Assembly (NCBI RefSeq): GCF_002159495.1
Contig: NZ_NFIT01000003.1
Span: forward strand, 62,001 to 126,000
Length of the DNA stretch: 64,000 bases
Direction of reading: 5' to 3'
Origin: Olsenella sp. An293
Lineage (GTDB): Bacteria > Actinomycetota > Coriobacteriia > Coriobacteriales > Atopobiaceae
The notes under the pieces were generated by a model. That model saw only the letters and a program-made list of their open reading frames with translations, ran no database searches and had not been told where the DNA came from. Below are positions 1 through 8,570 of the stretch, in pieces; position 1 is the first letter of the stretch, and each line of letters opens with the position of its first letter. The translations under genes were made by a program, and so were the position numbers.

Positions 1-1
1 G

Positions 2-157
2 CGCGAGGTCGTGCAGATGCGCTTCGAGGAGGGGCTCACGCAGGTCGAGATCGCCGAGCGTCTGGGCATCTCCCAGGTGCAGGTCTCGCGCCTGCTGCGC
101 CGCACCCTGCGCCGCATCCAGGACAAGATCGACCCCGAGGGCCTCATGAGCTCATGA
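2..157 (+). CDS. RNA polymerase sigma factor, SigB/SigF-like, C-terminal fragment
   Basis: Only the last 51 residues are in the window. They carry the sigma-70 region 4 helix-turn-helix that contacts the -35 element: LTQVEIAERLGISQ followed by VQVSRLLRRTLRRI, then a short tail and TGA. The wording of the recognition helix (QVEIAERLGISQ-QVSRLLRR) is typical of the SigB/SigF/SigG alternative sigma group (stress or development in Gram-positives) rather than of housekeeping RpoD. The gene begins left of the window, so partner genes such as anti-sigma factors cannot be seen. The subgroup assignment is by motif resemblance. Confidence 0.82.
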   Translation, partial: REVVQMRFEEGLTQVEIAERLGISQVQVSRLLRRTLRRIQDKIDPEGLMSS

Positions 158-184
158 GACGGCGGGGGTCGTCGTCCCCGCGAA

Positions 185-248
185 GGTTGACAATCTCGTC
201 AGGTTATAGTGTCAACCTTGACGCTATAACCTGACGAGATTGTCAACC
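185..248. repeat. 31-bp inverted repeat made of two head-to-head 29-bp units
   Basis: Left arm 185-215 and right arm 218-248 are reverse complements with a single mismatch, separated by two bases. Each arm contains a 29-bp unit of form TTGACAAT-N13-A[GT]TGTCAA, which is itself dyad-symmetric at its ends. The same unit recurs at 10845-10915. It ends 15 bases before the start of the AI-2E-family gene, just ahead of its ribosome binding site, so it lies in that gene's promoter or leader region. No T-run follows, so it is not a classical terminator. Confidence 0.9.
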
Positions 249-262
249 CACGAAGGAGGAGC

Positions 263-1546
263 ATGACCAGATACGAGAAGTGGCGCCTGAGGGCCACCAT
301 AGCCTGGGCCATCGTCGGCGGCGTCGCGCTCTTCCTGCTGGCGGTGCGCGGCCTCGCCATCGTGGGACAGGCCGTCGAGCTGCTGCTCATCGGCGTCATC
401 GTGGGCTTTGTCTGCAGCCCCATCACCAACTGGCTCGAGGACCGGCGCGTCCCGCGCGGCTTCGCCGCCCTTCTCGCCCTGCTCATCGTGCTGGCCGCCA
501 TCGTCGCGGTGGTGGCGCTGTTCGTGGGGCCCTTCGCCCGCGAGCTCATGGTGCTCCTGCGAAACGTCCCCACCTACTTCACGCAGCTCCAGGACGGCCT
601 CGCCACCTTCTGGGACTACTTCGGCACGACGGGCAACACCAACGTCCAGAACACCGTGAACGCCCTGGTCCAGGTGCTCACCGAGGCGGGCTCCGGCATA
701 GCCTCCGACCTTGCGCGCAACCTCTCCTCGGGCCTCGTCGCCAACCTTACCGACCTCGCGGGCCACTTCGTGACCTTCTTCCTGGGCCTGATCTTGGCGT
801 ACTGGTTTGCGCTCGACTACCCCAAGATCATGCGCGAGCTCGCCGTGATCGCGGGCCCGGAGTACGACGAGGAGATGGTGCTCACCTTCGCCGTCCTCTC
901 CCGCTCCATGGGCGGCTACATGCGCGGGACCCTCATCACCTCGCTCGCCAACGGTCTCATGGTGGCCGCCGGGCTTGCGCTCATCGGCCACCCTTATGCG
1001 GGCCTCATCGGCATCGCCACGTTCGTGCTGCACTTCGTGCCCGTGATCGGCCCGTTCCTCTCGTCGATCTCCGCCGTGCTCCTGGGCTTCTTCGTGAGCC
1101 CGGTCTGCGCGTTCTGGACGCTCGTCATCACCGTGGTGGCCCAAAACGTCACCGACAACGTGCTCTCGCCGCTCGTGATGCAGTCCTCCATCAAGATCCA
1201 CCCCGCGCTCTCGCTCGTGGGCATCATCATCGGCGGGGCCCTGGGCGGCGCGGTGGGCATGCTCCTGGCGGTGCCGCTCACGGCCGCGATCAAGGGCTTC
1301 TTCGTCTACTACTTCGAGTCCCACACCGGCCGCCAGCTCGTCTCGCGCGAGGGCGCGCTCTTTGGGAGCACGCCGTTCAACTACGCCGACGGCCGACCCC
1401 AGCCCACCTTCGACGCCCTCGACGACGACACCTTCATCGCGCGCTCGCGCCTGCTCGACGGCCTCACCCGCCTGCACGAGCAGAAGGCCGAGCCCAAGGC
1501 CCCCGCCGCCGCGGGCCAGGACGCGCCGGGCGAGAAGGACGCGTAG
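263..1546 (+). CDS. AI-2E family transporter (TqsA/YtvI-type membrane protein)
   Basis: 427-residue polytopic membrane protein. Hydrophobic segments occupy roughly residues 12-35, 40-55, 65-90, 165-185 and 215-345, with the family hallmark near the C-terminal end of the membrane region (HPYAGLIGIATFVLHFVPVIG, then NVTDNVLSPLVMQSS and a glycine-rich helix). The family exports small molecules; members have been linked to autoinducer-2 export or sodium/proton antiport, and substrate cannot be read from sequence. ATG at 263 is preceded by AGGAGGA at 254-260. The tail after residue 370 is hydrophilic and ends in a GEKDA motif whose coding unit is tandemly repeated past the stop. An almost perfect palindrome lies directly upstream. 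Confidence 0.85.
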   Translation: MTRYEKWRLRATIAWAIVGGVALFLLAVRGLAIVGQAVELLLIGVIVGFVCSPITNWLEDRRVPRGFAALLALLIVLAAIVAVVALFVGPFARELMVLLRNVPTYFTQLQDGLATFWDYFGTTGNTNVQNTVNALVQVLTEAGSGIASDLARNLSSGLVANLTDLAGHFVTFFLGLILAYWFALDYPKIMRELAVIAGPEYDEEMVLTFAVLSRSMGGYMRGTLITSLANGLMVAAGLALIGHPYAGLIGIATFVLHFVPVIGPFLSSISAVLLGFFVSPVCAFWTLVITVVAQNVTDNVLSPLVMQSSIKIHPALSLVGIIIGGALGGAVGMLLAVPLTAAIKGFFVYYFESHTGRQLVSREGALFGSTPFNYADGRPQPTFDALDDDTFIARSRLLDGLTRLHEQKAEPKAPAAAGQDAPGEKDA

Positions 1547-1581
1547 GGCGAGAAGGACGCGTAGGGCGAGAAGGGCGCGTA
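1528..1581 (+). repeat. Three tandem 18-bp units spanning the stop codon
   Basis: Three consecutive 18-bp copies of GGGCGAGAAGGACGCGTA (third copy with one change) run through the end of the AI-2E-family gene. The unit is in phase, so each copy encodes GEKDA followed by TAG; the stop codon is present three times in a row. Only the first stop is used. Confidence 0.9.
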
Positions 1582-1940
1582 GGACATCCGCCGCCCTCAC
1601 CCGCGGCGCCGCCGATCGTCACCCGGGCCCGTCCCGCGTGCGACGCCGATACTCGGCGCAATCGCGAAGAGTCGCGCGTGCGACGTTTGCCCCGGAGACG
1701 CCGCCGGACGCGCGTGAAGGCCGCCTAAGACGGGAGCCCGCGCGCCCTTGCCGCGGTCGAGACCGCCCGTTCCGGGCGGGGGCTCGGGCGCAGCCGCCGT
1801 GCCGAGGAACCACTGGTATCACCCGATTTGCCGCTCGAACGGGCGATGGAGGATCTTCCGAAGTGTGAAACCATGATGGAGGGCCCGTCTCGCCGCGCGC
1901 GAGGCTTCGGCCGCCTGTCAGACGACGAAGGGAGATGCTC
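1547..1940. other. Intergenic region with no gene
   Basis: About 390 bases between the AI-2E-family gene and the esterase. Apart from the tandem 18-bp units, it holds a direct repeat GCGTGCGACG (at about 1638 and 1675) and a GC hairpin around 1772-1790 (CCGCCCG/CGGGCGG) without a T-run. No convincing reading frame with a ribosome site is seen on either strand, and no clear promoter could be assigned for the esterase. Confidence 0.5.
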
Positions 1941-3890
1941 ATGAGAAAACGTTTCCTCGGTCTGCTCGGCGCCCTGTGCGCCCTGGCGTTGGCGGTGGGA
2001 CTGATGCCCGCCCGCGCACTTGCGGACGACGCCGCCCTCTACGTCGCCCTGGGCGACAGCGTCTCTGCGGGCTACGGGCTTTCTGAGGGGGAGGAGTCCT
2101 TCCCCGAGCTCGTCGCGCAGGAGCGCGGCTACGAGCTCACCAATCTCGCCTCGAACGACGGCGTCACCTCTGAGACGCTGCTCGCTCAGCTGGGAGACGA
2201 GAGCGTGGCAAGCGCCGACGTCATCACCATCACCGTGGGCGGCAACGACCTCATGGGCGCGCTGTACGCCTATCTTGCGGATGAGATCAACGCCGACCCC
2301 GTGCTGTCCGGCGCGCTTGGCAACGCGATGACGCCCGAGCTCGTCGAAAGCCTGCTGGCCAGCTCCGGCGGCGCGGCCGACCTCACCCTCGTCAACATGC
2401 TCAAGGGCCTGCTCGCTGGGTTCCCCGCCTCCGAGCAGGCGACCGAGGCCCTCGCTGAGCTCGCGACCAACGTGGGCACGGCCATCACCGCGATCAAGAC
2501 GGCGAACCCCGACGCCACGATCGTCCTCGTGAACCAGTACAACCCCTACGGCAGCCTCGCCGTCGAGGAGCTCGAGGACGTCGTCGCCGCCTTCGAGCAG
2601 GGCGTTCAGGCCATGAACCAGGGCTTCTCGGCCGTCGAGGCCGCCGGATGTCTCGTGGCGGACGCGCACGGCGCCTTCGAGGGCGCCGAGTCCAACCCCT
2701 GCAACGCGGCGGTCGTGGACCTGAAGACGGTCAACCTCGACTTCCATCCCAACGCCTACGGCCACCAGCTCATCGCCCAGGCGGTCGCGGACGTGCTGCC
2801 CGAGACACCCGAGGAGCCCGGCGACGTCGACTCCGACTGGGTCTCCGTCGTCGAGGGTCTCGTCGCCACCGAGGCGGGCCATGACTACAGCGTGGACCTG
2901 TGGGGCGACACCGTGGTGCCCTCCCTCGTGTTCCAGGCCGTCGCCGGTCGTGACGTGGACGTGCGCCTCAACGTGTCCCCGGGCGTCTCCTGGACCTTCA
3001 ACGGCACCGACGTCCCGACCGACGCCAAGCTCTCCGACCTCGACCTTGCCGTGACGCTCGGCACCGGGACCGTGCCCGAGGGCGCGCTCTCGCTCGTCGG
3101 CGGCCTCTTTGGCTACGTCGAGCTCACGATCGCCCACGACGGGGCCTTCGGCTTCCCCATGACCCTCGAGGCCGACCTGGGGCTTCCCGCGGGCGGCATC
3201 TACGCCAACGCGTATCGCTACGACGAGGGCGCCGGCATGCTGCGCTTCGAGGGCTCCTCGGTCGTGGCGCAGGACGGCACGGTCAGCATGACCGTCGACC
3301 ACGCCTCCGCCTGGGTGGTCACGTTTGACTCCGTCTCTCATGAGCTCACCTTCTCCGACGCCGCCGAGGGCGAGTGGTACTCCGAGCCCGTCCGCTGGAT
3401 GTACTTCAACGGCTTCATGAACGGGTATCCCGACGGCACCTTCGGCATCGGCCGCACGATCACCCGCGCCGAGGCAGCGTCGGTGCTCTACAACCTCGCC
3501 GGCATGCCCGCCGTCGAGGTCGGCGAGCTTCCCGCCGACGTCGAGGAGGGCGAGTGGTACACCGCGCCGATCGCCTGGTCGCTCCAGACCGGCGTCTTCA
3601 AGGGCAACGGCGACGGCTCCTTCGGACTCTTCTCGGCGCTCTCTCGCGAGCAGGCCGCCTGCATCCTGTTCAACTCCGCCCAGGCGGCAGGCGAGGACGT
3701 CTCCGCCCGCGCCGACCTCACCGCGTTCGGCGACGCCGACACCCTCTCTGCCTGGGCCGCCGACGCCATGAGCTGGGCCGTCTCCGAGGGCATCTTCAGC
3801 GGCAGCGGCGAGGGCAACCTCGAGCCCGGGCGCAGCATCACCCGCGCCGAGTTTGCCACGATCCTCATGAACCAGAGGCTCGCCGGCTAG
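1941..3890 (+). CDS. Secreted GDSL/SGNH esterase with three SLH repeats
   Basis: 649 residues from ATG 1941, chosen over ATG 1935 because AAGGGA at 1928-1933 is then correctly spaced. An N-terminal signal peptide (MRKRF, hydrophobic core, ending PARALADD) is followed by an SGNH hydrolase domain: block I GDSVSAGYG with nucleophile Ser about 40, block III VGGNDL near 100, and the Asp/His block DFHPNAYGH near 267-275. A beta-rich linker follows (about 290-460). The C-terminus has three S-layer-homology repeats (about 466-649; WYSEPVRWMYFNGFMNGYPD, GTFGIGRTITRAEAASVLY and two diverged copies), which bind secondary cell-wall polymers. Inferred role: wall-anchored esterase or lipase; the substrate is unknown. 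Confidence 0.87.
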   Translation: MRKRFLGLLGALCALALAVGLMPARALADDAALYVALGDSVSAGYGLSEGEESFPELVAQERGYELTNLASNDGVTSETLLAQLGDESVASADVITITVGGNDLMGALYAYLADEINADPVLSGALGNAMTPELVESLLASSGGAADLTLVNMLKGLLAGFPASEQATEALAELATNVGTAITAIKTANPDATIVLVNQYNPYGSLAVEELEDVVAAFEQGVQAMNQGFSAVEAAGCLVADAHGAFEGAESNPCNAAVVDLKTVNLDFHPNAYGHQLIAQAVADVLPETPEEPGDVDSDWVSVVEGLVATEAGHDYSVDLWGDTVVPSLVFQAVAGRDVDVRLNVSPGVSWTFNGTDVPTDAKLSDLDLAVTLGTGTVPEGALSLVGGLFGYVELTIAHDGAFGFPMTLEADLGLPAGGIYANAYRYDEGAGMLRFEGSSVVAQDGTVSMTVDHASAWVVTFDSVSHELTFSDAAEGEWYSEPVRWMYFNGFMNGYPDGTFGIGRTITRAEAASVLYNLAGMPAVEVGELPADVEEGEWYTAPIAWSLQTGVFKGNGDGSFGLFSALSREQAACILFNSAQAAGEDVSARADLTAFGDADTLSAWAADAMSWAVSEGIFSGSGEGNLEPGRSITRAEFATILMNQRLAG

Positions 3891-3925
3891 CGCCCGCGCC
3901 CCCCCGGCCTCGTGCCGGCTGTCAT

Positions 3926-3957
3926 GGGGCCGTCCGCCTTGGCGGGCGGCCCCCTTT
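3926..3957 (+). terminator. Rho-independent terminator after the esterase
   Basis: GGGGCCG-T-CCGCC pairs with GGCGG-G-CGGCCCC across a short TT loop, followed by CTTTG. The T-run is short, as is common in GC-rich genomes. Confidence 0.7.
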
Positions 3958-4150
3958 GCGTGCGGGGAGGCGCGTCGCCCGTCCTTCTCGCCCGCCGACG
4001 TGCCGTTCCGGGAGTTCCGTCCGGATTCCGCACGTGCCTCAAAGACGTGCGGCTTCCGGTCGGTTTCGGGCCCAAGACCGTCCGGATTCCGCCTGTTCCT
4101 TGGAGGGTGCGGCGTCGGGCTGGCGGATGCCTGTCGCGGCGGGCGACACG

Positions 4151-4159
4151 TGCTAAAAT
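4151..4159 (+). promoter_or_regulatory. Candidate extended -10 for alaS
   Basis: TGCTAAAAT, an extended -10 (TGn then TAAAAT), lies 45 bases before the alaS start in otherwise GC-rich DNA. No recognisable -35 is seen. Confidence 0.45.
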
Positions 4160-4203
4160 AACCAGCTTGTATGCGCATAAAAACCCGACCGCAGGGGAGA
4201 CCA

Positions 4204-6864
4204 ATGAGCACCGCCGACTACAAGACCATGACCACCGCGGAGATCCGCGAGGACTTCCTCCACTTCTTCGAGAGCAAGGGCTGCAAGCTCTACCCCTCGT
4301 CCTCGCTCGTCCCGGACGACCCGTCGCTGCTGCTCACCAACGCCGGCATGAACCAGTTCAAGGAGTACTACCAGGGCAAGAAGACCATGCCCGAGATCGG
4401 CGCGTGCTCCTGCCAGAAGTGCCTGCGCACCAACGACATCGACAACATCGGCGACGCCACGCACCTCTCGTTCTTCGAGATGCTCGGCAACTTCTCCTTT
4501 GGCGGCTACTCCAAGGCCGACGCCATCGCCTGGGCCTATGACTTCATCACCAGCCCCGAGCACCTGGGCCTTCCGCCCGAGCGCCTCTACATGACCGTCT
4601 TCGAGGACGACGACGAGGCCATCGAGCTGTGGCACGAGCAGGGCGTCCCCTACGACCACATCTCCCGCCTCGGCGCTGACGACAACTTCTGGGCGGCCGG
4701 CCCCACCGGCCCCTGCGGCCCGTGCTCCGAGATCTACTTCGACCAGGGCGAGGAGTTTGGCTGCGGCGGCGAGCACTGCGGCCCCGGCTGCGACGACTGC
4801 GACCGCTTCCTGGAGTTCTGGAACCTCGTCTTCACGCAGTACGACCGCCAGGAGGACGGGTCGCTGCCGGAGCTGCCGCACAGAAACATCGACACCGGCA
4901 TGGGCCTCGAGCGCATCGCCGCGATCATGCAGCACAAGGGCACCAACTATGACGGCGACCTGCTGCAGACCCTGATCGGCGTGGGCGAGCGCCTCTCCGG
5001 CAAGACCTATGGCGACGACCCGGCCAGCGACCGCAGCCTGCGCATCGTGGCCGACCACGCCCGCGCGGTCACCTTCATGATCGGCGACGGCATCCTGCCC
5101 TCCAACGAGGGGCGCGGCTACGTCCTGCGCCGCCTGCTGCGCCGCGCGGTCTACCACGGTCGGCTCATGGGCATCGAGGGCGAGTTCCTGAGCGCCTACG
5201 TCGAGGAGATCTGTCGCCTCATGGGCGAGAACTACCCGGCTATCGTGGAGAGCCACGCCCTGATCGACGGCATCGTCCGCGCCGAGGAGGAGCGCTTCGG
5301 CGCGACGCTCGACGCCGGCGAGGAGAGCCTCGAGGCAGAGCTCGGCAAGCTCGCCGACGGCGAGCAGCTCCCCGGCGAGGTCGCCTTCAAGCTGCACGAC
5401 ACCTACGGCTTCCCCATCGATCTCACGCGCGAGATCTGCGAGGGCCGCGGCGTGGTCGTGGACATGGACGCCTTTGACGCCTGCATGACCGAGCAGCGCG
5501 AGCGCGCCCGCGCCTCCGCCAACCGCGACGCCTGGGGCACCTTCAACGACGTCTGGACCGCGCTCTCCGACCGCCTGGCCGCCACCGAGTTCTGCGGCTA
5601 CGACAGCGACGCCGCCGAGGCGACCGTCCTGGCCGTCGTCGCCGACGGCGAGGAGGTCGAGCGTGCCGAGAAGGGCGCCGAGGTCGAGGTCGTTCTCGAC
5701 CGCACGCCGTTCTATGCCGAGATGGGCGGCCAGGTGGGCGACACCGGCACCATCTCCAGCGCCGGCGCGCGCCTGCGTGTGACCGACACCAGGGTCAAGG
5801 GCTCCCTCTACGCCCACGTGGCCGTGGTGGAGGAGGGCACGCTCGCCGCGGGCGACGCCGTGAGCGCCGCCATCGACGCCGGCCGGCGCGAGCTCATCCG
5901 CCGCAACCACACCGCCACCCACCTGCTCGACGCCGCCCTCAAGAAGGTTCTGGGCGAGCACGTCTCCCAGGCCGGCTCCCTTGTGGCCCCCGACCGCCTG
6001 CGCTTTGACTTCACCCACTTCGAGGCCGTGACCGCCGACGAGCTCGCCCGCATCGAGGGCATGGTCAACGCCGAGATCTTTGCCGGCGAGCCCATCGTGA
6101 CCCGCGTCATGGGCATCGACGAGGCCAAGGCCTCCGGCGCCGTCGCCCTGTTTGGCGAGAAGTACGGCGACGTGGTGCGCGTCGTCTCCACCGGCGAGTC
6201 CGACGAGCCCTTCTCGCGCGAGCTCTGCGGCGGCACCCATGCGCGCAACACCGCCGACCTGGGGCTGTTCAAGATCGTCTCCGAGGGCTCGGTGGGCTCC
6301 AACGCCCGCCGCATCGAGGCCGTGACCTCGATGGGCGCGATCGAGTACGTGGACGAGCGGCTGCTCGCCCTCGACGACGTGGCCCGCGAGCTCAAGTGCC
6401 GCCCGGACGACGTCGCCGAGCGCGTGGCGACGCTTCAGGCTGAGCTTCGCGAGACGCGCAAGGCCCTCGAGGCCGCCACGACCGGCGCCGGCGCCGGCAA
6501 GGTGGCCGACGCGTACAAGTCCGCCGTGCAGCTCGACGGCTACAAGGTCGTCGTCGCGCGCCTGGACGGGCTCTCCGGCAAGGAGATGCGCTCCGCCTGG
6601 GACGGCATCCGCGACGCCGCTGGCGGTGACGCCGTGGCCTGCGTGATCGCCTCCGCCACGCCCGACGGCAAGGTGGCTCTGCTCGCCGGCGGCACCGACG
6701 GCGCCGTGGCGAAGGGCTTCTCGGCCGGCTCTATCATCAAGGACATCGCGGGCCTCGTCGGCGGCCGCGGCGGTGGCAAGCCCGCCATGGCGCAGGCCGG
6801 AGGCTCTGACCCCTCCGGCATCGACGCCGCCCTCGACGCGGCCCGTTCGGCGCTCGGAATCTAG
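4204..6864 (+). CDS. alaS: Alanine-tRNA ligase
   Basis: 886 residues from ATG 4204, with GGGGA just upstream; the 11-residue N-terminal extension available in frame is unlikely. Class II synthetase catalytic domain (about 1-450) with AlaRS-typical stretches: FFESKGCKLYPSSSLVP, TNAGMNQFKEYY, the cysteine-rich QKCLRTNDIDNIGDATHLSFFEM, and the RYVLRR-like GRGYVLRRLLRRA. The editing domain has the zinc-binding HxxxH in NHTATHLL (about 567) and the Cys/His pair in CGGTHARN (about 675). The C-terminal oligomerisation domain ends at 886. It charges tRNA-Ala and clears mischarged Ser/Gly. Its stop overlaps the GTG of ruvX by one base. Confidence 0.97.
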   Translation: MSTADYKTMTTAEIREDFLHFFESKGCKLYPSSSLVPDDPSLLLTNAGMNQFKEYYQGKKTMPEIGACSCQKCLRTNDIDNIGDATHLSFFEMLGNFSFGGYSKADAIAWAYDFITSPEHLGLPPERLYMTVFEDDDEAIELWHEQGVPYDHISRLGADDNFWAAGPTGPCGPCSEIYFDQGEEFGCGGEHCGPGCDDCDRFLEFWNLVFTQYDRQEDGSLPELPHRNIDTGMGLERIAAIMQHKGTNYDGDLLQTLIGVGERLSGKTYGDDPASDRSLRIVADHARAVTFMIGDGILPSNEGRGYVLRRLLRRAVYHGRLMGIEGEFLSAYVEEICRLMGENYPAIVESHALIDGIVRAEEERFGATLDAGEESLEAELGKLADGEQLPGEVAFKLHDTYGFPIDLTREICEGRGVVVDMDAFDACMTEQRERARASANRDAWGTFNDVWTALSDRLAATEFCGYDSDAAEATVLAVVADGEEVERAEKGAEVEVVLDRTPFYAEMGGQVGDTGTISSAGARLRVTDTRVKGSLYAHVAVVEEGTLAAGDAVSAAIDAGRRELIRRNHTATHLLDAALKKVLGEHVSQAGSLVAPDRLRFDFTHFEAVTADELARIEGMVNAEIFAGEPIVTRVMGIDEAKASGAVALFGEKYGDVVRVVSTGESDEPFSRELCGGTHARNTADLGLFKIVSEGSVGSNARRIEAVTSMGAIEYVDERLLALDDVARELKCRPDDVAERVATLQAELRETRKALEAATTGAGAGKVADAYKSAVQLDGYKVVVARLDGLSGKEMRSAWDGIRDAAGGDAVACVIASATPDGKVALLAGGTDGAVAKGFSAGSIIKDIAGLVGGRGGGKPAMAQAGGSDPSGIDAALDAARSALGI

Positions 6865-7277
6865 TGCGGGTCCTCGCGCTCGACATCGGCGAGGTGCGCG
6901 TCGGGGTTGCGGTGAGCGACCCCGACGGGCGCGTCGCGTCCCCGGTCTGCGTGCTGCCGGCGCCCGAGGTGCTTGGCTGCGCGCGCAGCTTCCGCCGCGT
7001 CCTGGAGGACTGGGAGCCCGACGTTCTTCTCTGCGGGCGACCCCTCACCCTCTCCGGGGAGGAGGGGCCCCAGGCGGAGCGCATCAAGAATCAGGCACAA
7101 AAGATCGCAAAATCCTGCGAACTTCCGCTGGAGTTTGCCGACGAGCGCCTCTCGTCGGCGGAAGCTAAGCGTATCCTGAAAGAACAGGGCCTCTCCGAGC
7201 GCTCGATGCGCGGCAAGGTCGACATGGTTGCCGCGTCCCTGTTCCTGCAGTCCTGGCTCGACGCCAGGCAGAGCTGA
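6864..7277 (+). CDS. ruvX: Holliday junction resolvase RuvX (YqgF)
   Basis: 137 residues, GTG start overlapping the alaS stop. RNase H-like fold of the YqgF family: first acidic residue in LALDIGEVRVGVAVSD, the central FADERLSS motif with its conserved acidic pair, and the C-terminal GKVDMVAASLFLQSWLD with the last acidic residue. Family roles are pre-16S rRNA 5' maturation and Holliday-junction resolution. The order alaS-ruvX-mltG is a widely conserved Gram-positive arrangement and supports the call. Confidence 0.93.
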   Translation: MRVLALDIGEVRVGVAVSDPDGRVASPVCVLPAPEVLGCARSFRRVLEDWEPDVLLCGRPLTLSGEEGPQAERIKNQAQKIAKSCELPLEFADERLSSAEAKRILKEQGLSERSMRGKVDMVAASLFLQSWLDARQS

Positions 7278-7286
7278 AAGGGCACG

Positions 7287-8558
7287 ATGGCCACTACCGA
7301 CGGCAGGACCCCCTCGACCCGCGGGTCCCACTTCAGCACCGACGGCGCGACCGAGCGCCGCGACACCGCCCCCTCCCACGCCGAGCACGCCCAGCCCGCC
7401 GAGGCTCCCGCCGCGCTCGGTACCGTGAGCGCGCCGCGCAGCGCGCTCTCGGGCAGCCGCGTCTCGAGCCGCACCGCCGCCGCGACGCGTCGCGCGGGCA
7501 GCCGCCGCGTCCAGCGCGACGAGACCGCCCGCCGCCAGAGCCGCGCCCCGTTCTTCGCGCTCGCCTTCGTTGCGGTCGCGGTGGTCGTCGGCTTTGTCCT
7601 CGTGGTCATCCCCGCGCTGACGGGGAGCACGGGCGAGGGGGAGACGCAGGAGGTCGTCGCCGGCAACACCGTGACCATCACCGTGCCCGAGGGCTCGGGC
7701 GCCGCCGCCGTCGCCGACGCGCTCTTCGACGCCGGCGCCATCGCCAACAAGAGCGAGTTCCTTTCCGAGGTCCGCCGCACCAACGCCGAGGCGAGCCTCA
7801 AGAGCGGCACCTACGAGATCGTCACCGGCACCGACCAGTCCGACATCATCGCGATGCTCACCACCGGCCCGGTCATGGCCGTGAGCTTCACCATCCCCGA
7901 GGGCTACACCCTCGCGCAGATCGCCGCGGTGGTCGAGCAGGAGGCGAACATCCCCTCCGCCGACTTCCTCGCCCAGGCCAAGGCCTCGGCATACGTGGAC
8001 GACTACCCCTTCCTGGCCGACGTCACGGACGACTCGCTCGAGGGATACCTCTTCCCCAAGACCTACGGCTTCCCCACGTCCGACGTCACCGCCGACGACG
8101 TGATCCGCGCGATGCTCGACCAGTTCCAGACCGAGGTCGCGAGCATCGACTTCAGCGCGGCCATCGCCTCGATCCAGGAGCGCTACGGCATCACCGTCAA
8201 CGAGGACGACATCATCACGATGGCCTCGATCATCGAGCGCGAGGCCGCGACCGACGAGCAGCGCGCCGACATCGCCTCGGTCTTCTACAACCGCCTCGAG
8301 ATCGGCATGATGCTCCAGAGCGACGCCACCCTCGTCTACTCGCTCGGCCGCGACGTCACCGCCGACGACCTCAAGGTCGACGACCCCTACAACACCTATA
8401 CGCGCGAGGGCCTCACGCCCACGCCGATCTGCTCGCCCGGCCTGCCCTCCATCCAGGCGGCGGCCAACCCCTCGGAGACCAGCTACCTCTACTTCTACAT
8501 CACCCCCGACACCGCGACGTTCTCCGAGACCTACGACGAGCACACGCAGTCCTGGTAG
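7287..8558 (+). CDS. mltG: Endolytic murein transglycosylase MltG
   Basis: 423 residues; ATG 7287 follows AAAGGG. The N-terminus (about 1-90) is a low-complexity Ala/Ser/Arg-rich cytoplasmic region, followed by one membrane segment (about 91-113, PFFALAFVAVAVVVGFVLVV) and an extracytoplasmic YceG domain: a LysM-like part (EGSGAAAVADALFDAGAI) then the catalytic core MASIIEREA with the conserved Glu near 316, FYNRLEIGMMLQSDATL, and the closing SPGLPSIQAAANP. MltG cuts nascent glycan strands near the membrane and so helps set chain length. Confidence 0.95.
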   Translation: MATTDGRTPSTRGSHFSTDGATERRDTAPSHAEHAQPAEAPAALGTVSAPRSALSGSRVSSRTAAATRRAGSRRVQRDETARRQSRAPFFALAFVAVAVVVGFVLVVIPALTGSTGEGETQEVVAGNTVTITVPEGSGAAAVADALFDAGAIANKSEFLSEVRRTNAEASLKSGTYEIVTGTDQSDIIAMLTTGPVMAVSFTIPEGYTLAQIAAVVEQEANIPSADFLAQAKASAYVDDYPFLADVTDDSLEGYLFPKTYGFPTSDVTADDVIRAMLDQFQTEVASIDFSAAIASIQERYGITVNEDDIITMASIIEREAATDEQRADIASVFYNRLEIGMMLQSDATLVYSLGRDVTADDLKVDDPYNTYTREGLTPTPICSPGLPSIQAAANPSETSYLYFYITPDTATFSETYDEHTQSW

Positions 8559-8570
8559 CAGGTGGTGACC

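Larger units (their letters stand above)
3891..4203. other. Intergenic region between esterase and alaS
   Basis: Holds the esterase terminator, a repeated GTCCGGATTCCGC (at about 4019 and 4079), a hairpin CCGCACGT/ACGTGCGG around 4027-4052 and the alaS promoter candidate. I looked for a T-box (the conserved TGGNACC bulge) because the region precedes a tRNA synthetase gene and did not find one. Confidence 0.5.

Noticed and set aside
185-215. TTGACA plus TATAGT in the palindrome as a -35/-10 promoter
   Set aside because: The spacer would be only about 12 bases, far from 17, and the bases are explained by the repeat unit.
224-1600. Long minus-strand open frame opposite the AI-2E-family gene
   Set aside because: Arg/Gly/Glu/His-rich translation with no family features; a by-product of GC-rich codon use on the real strand, as for the other long antisense frames (for example 1725-4211, 4153-6240, 17426-20815).
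3891-4203. T-box or other riboswitch before alaS
   Set aside because: No TGGNACC bulge, specifier hairpin or antiterminator could be found; only small hairpins and a short direct repeat.
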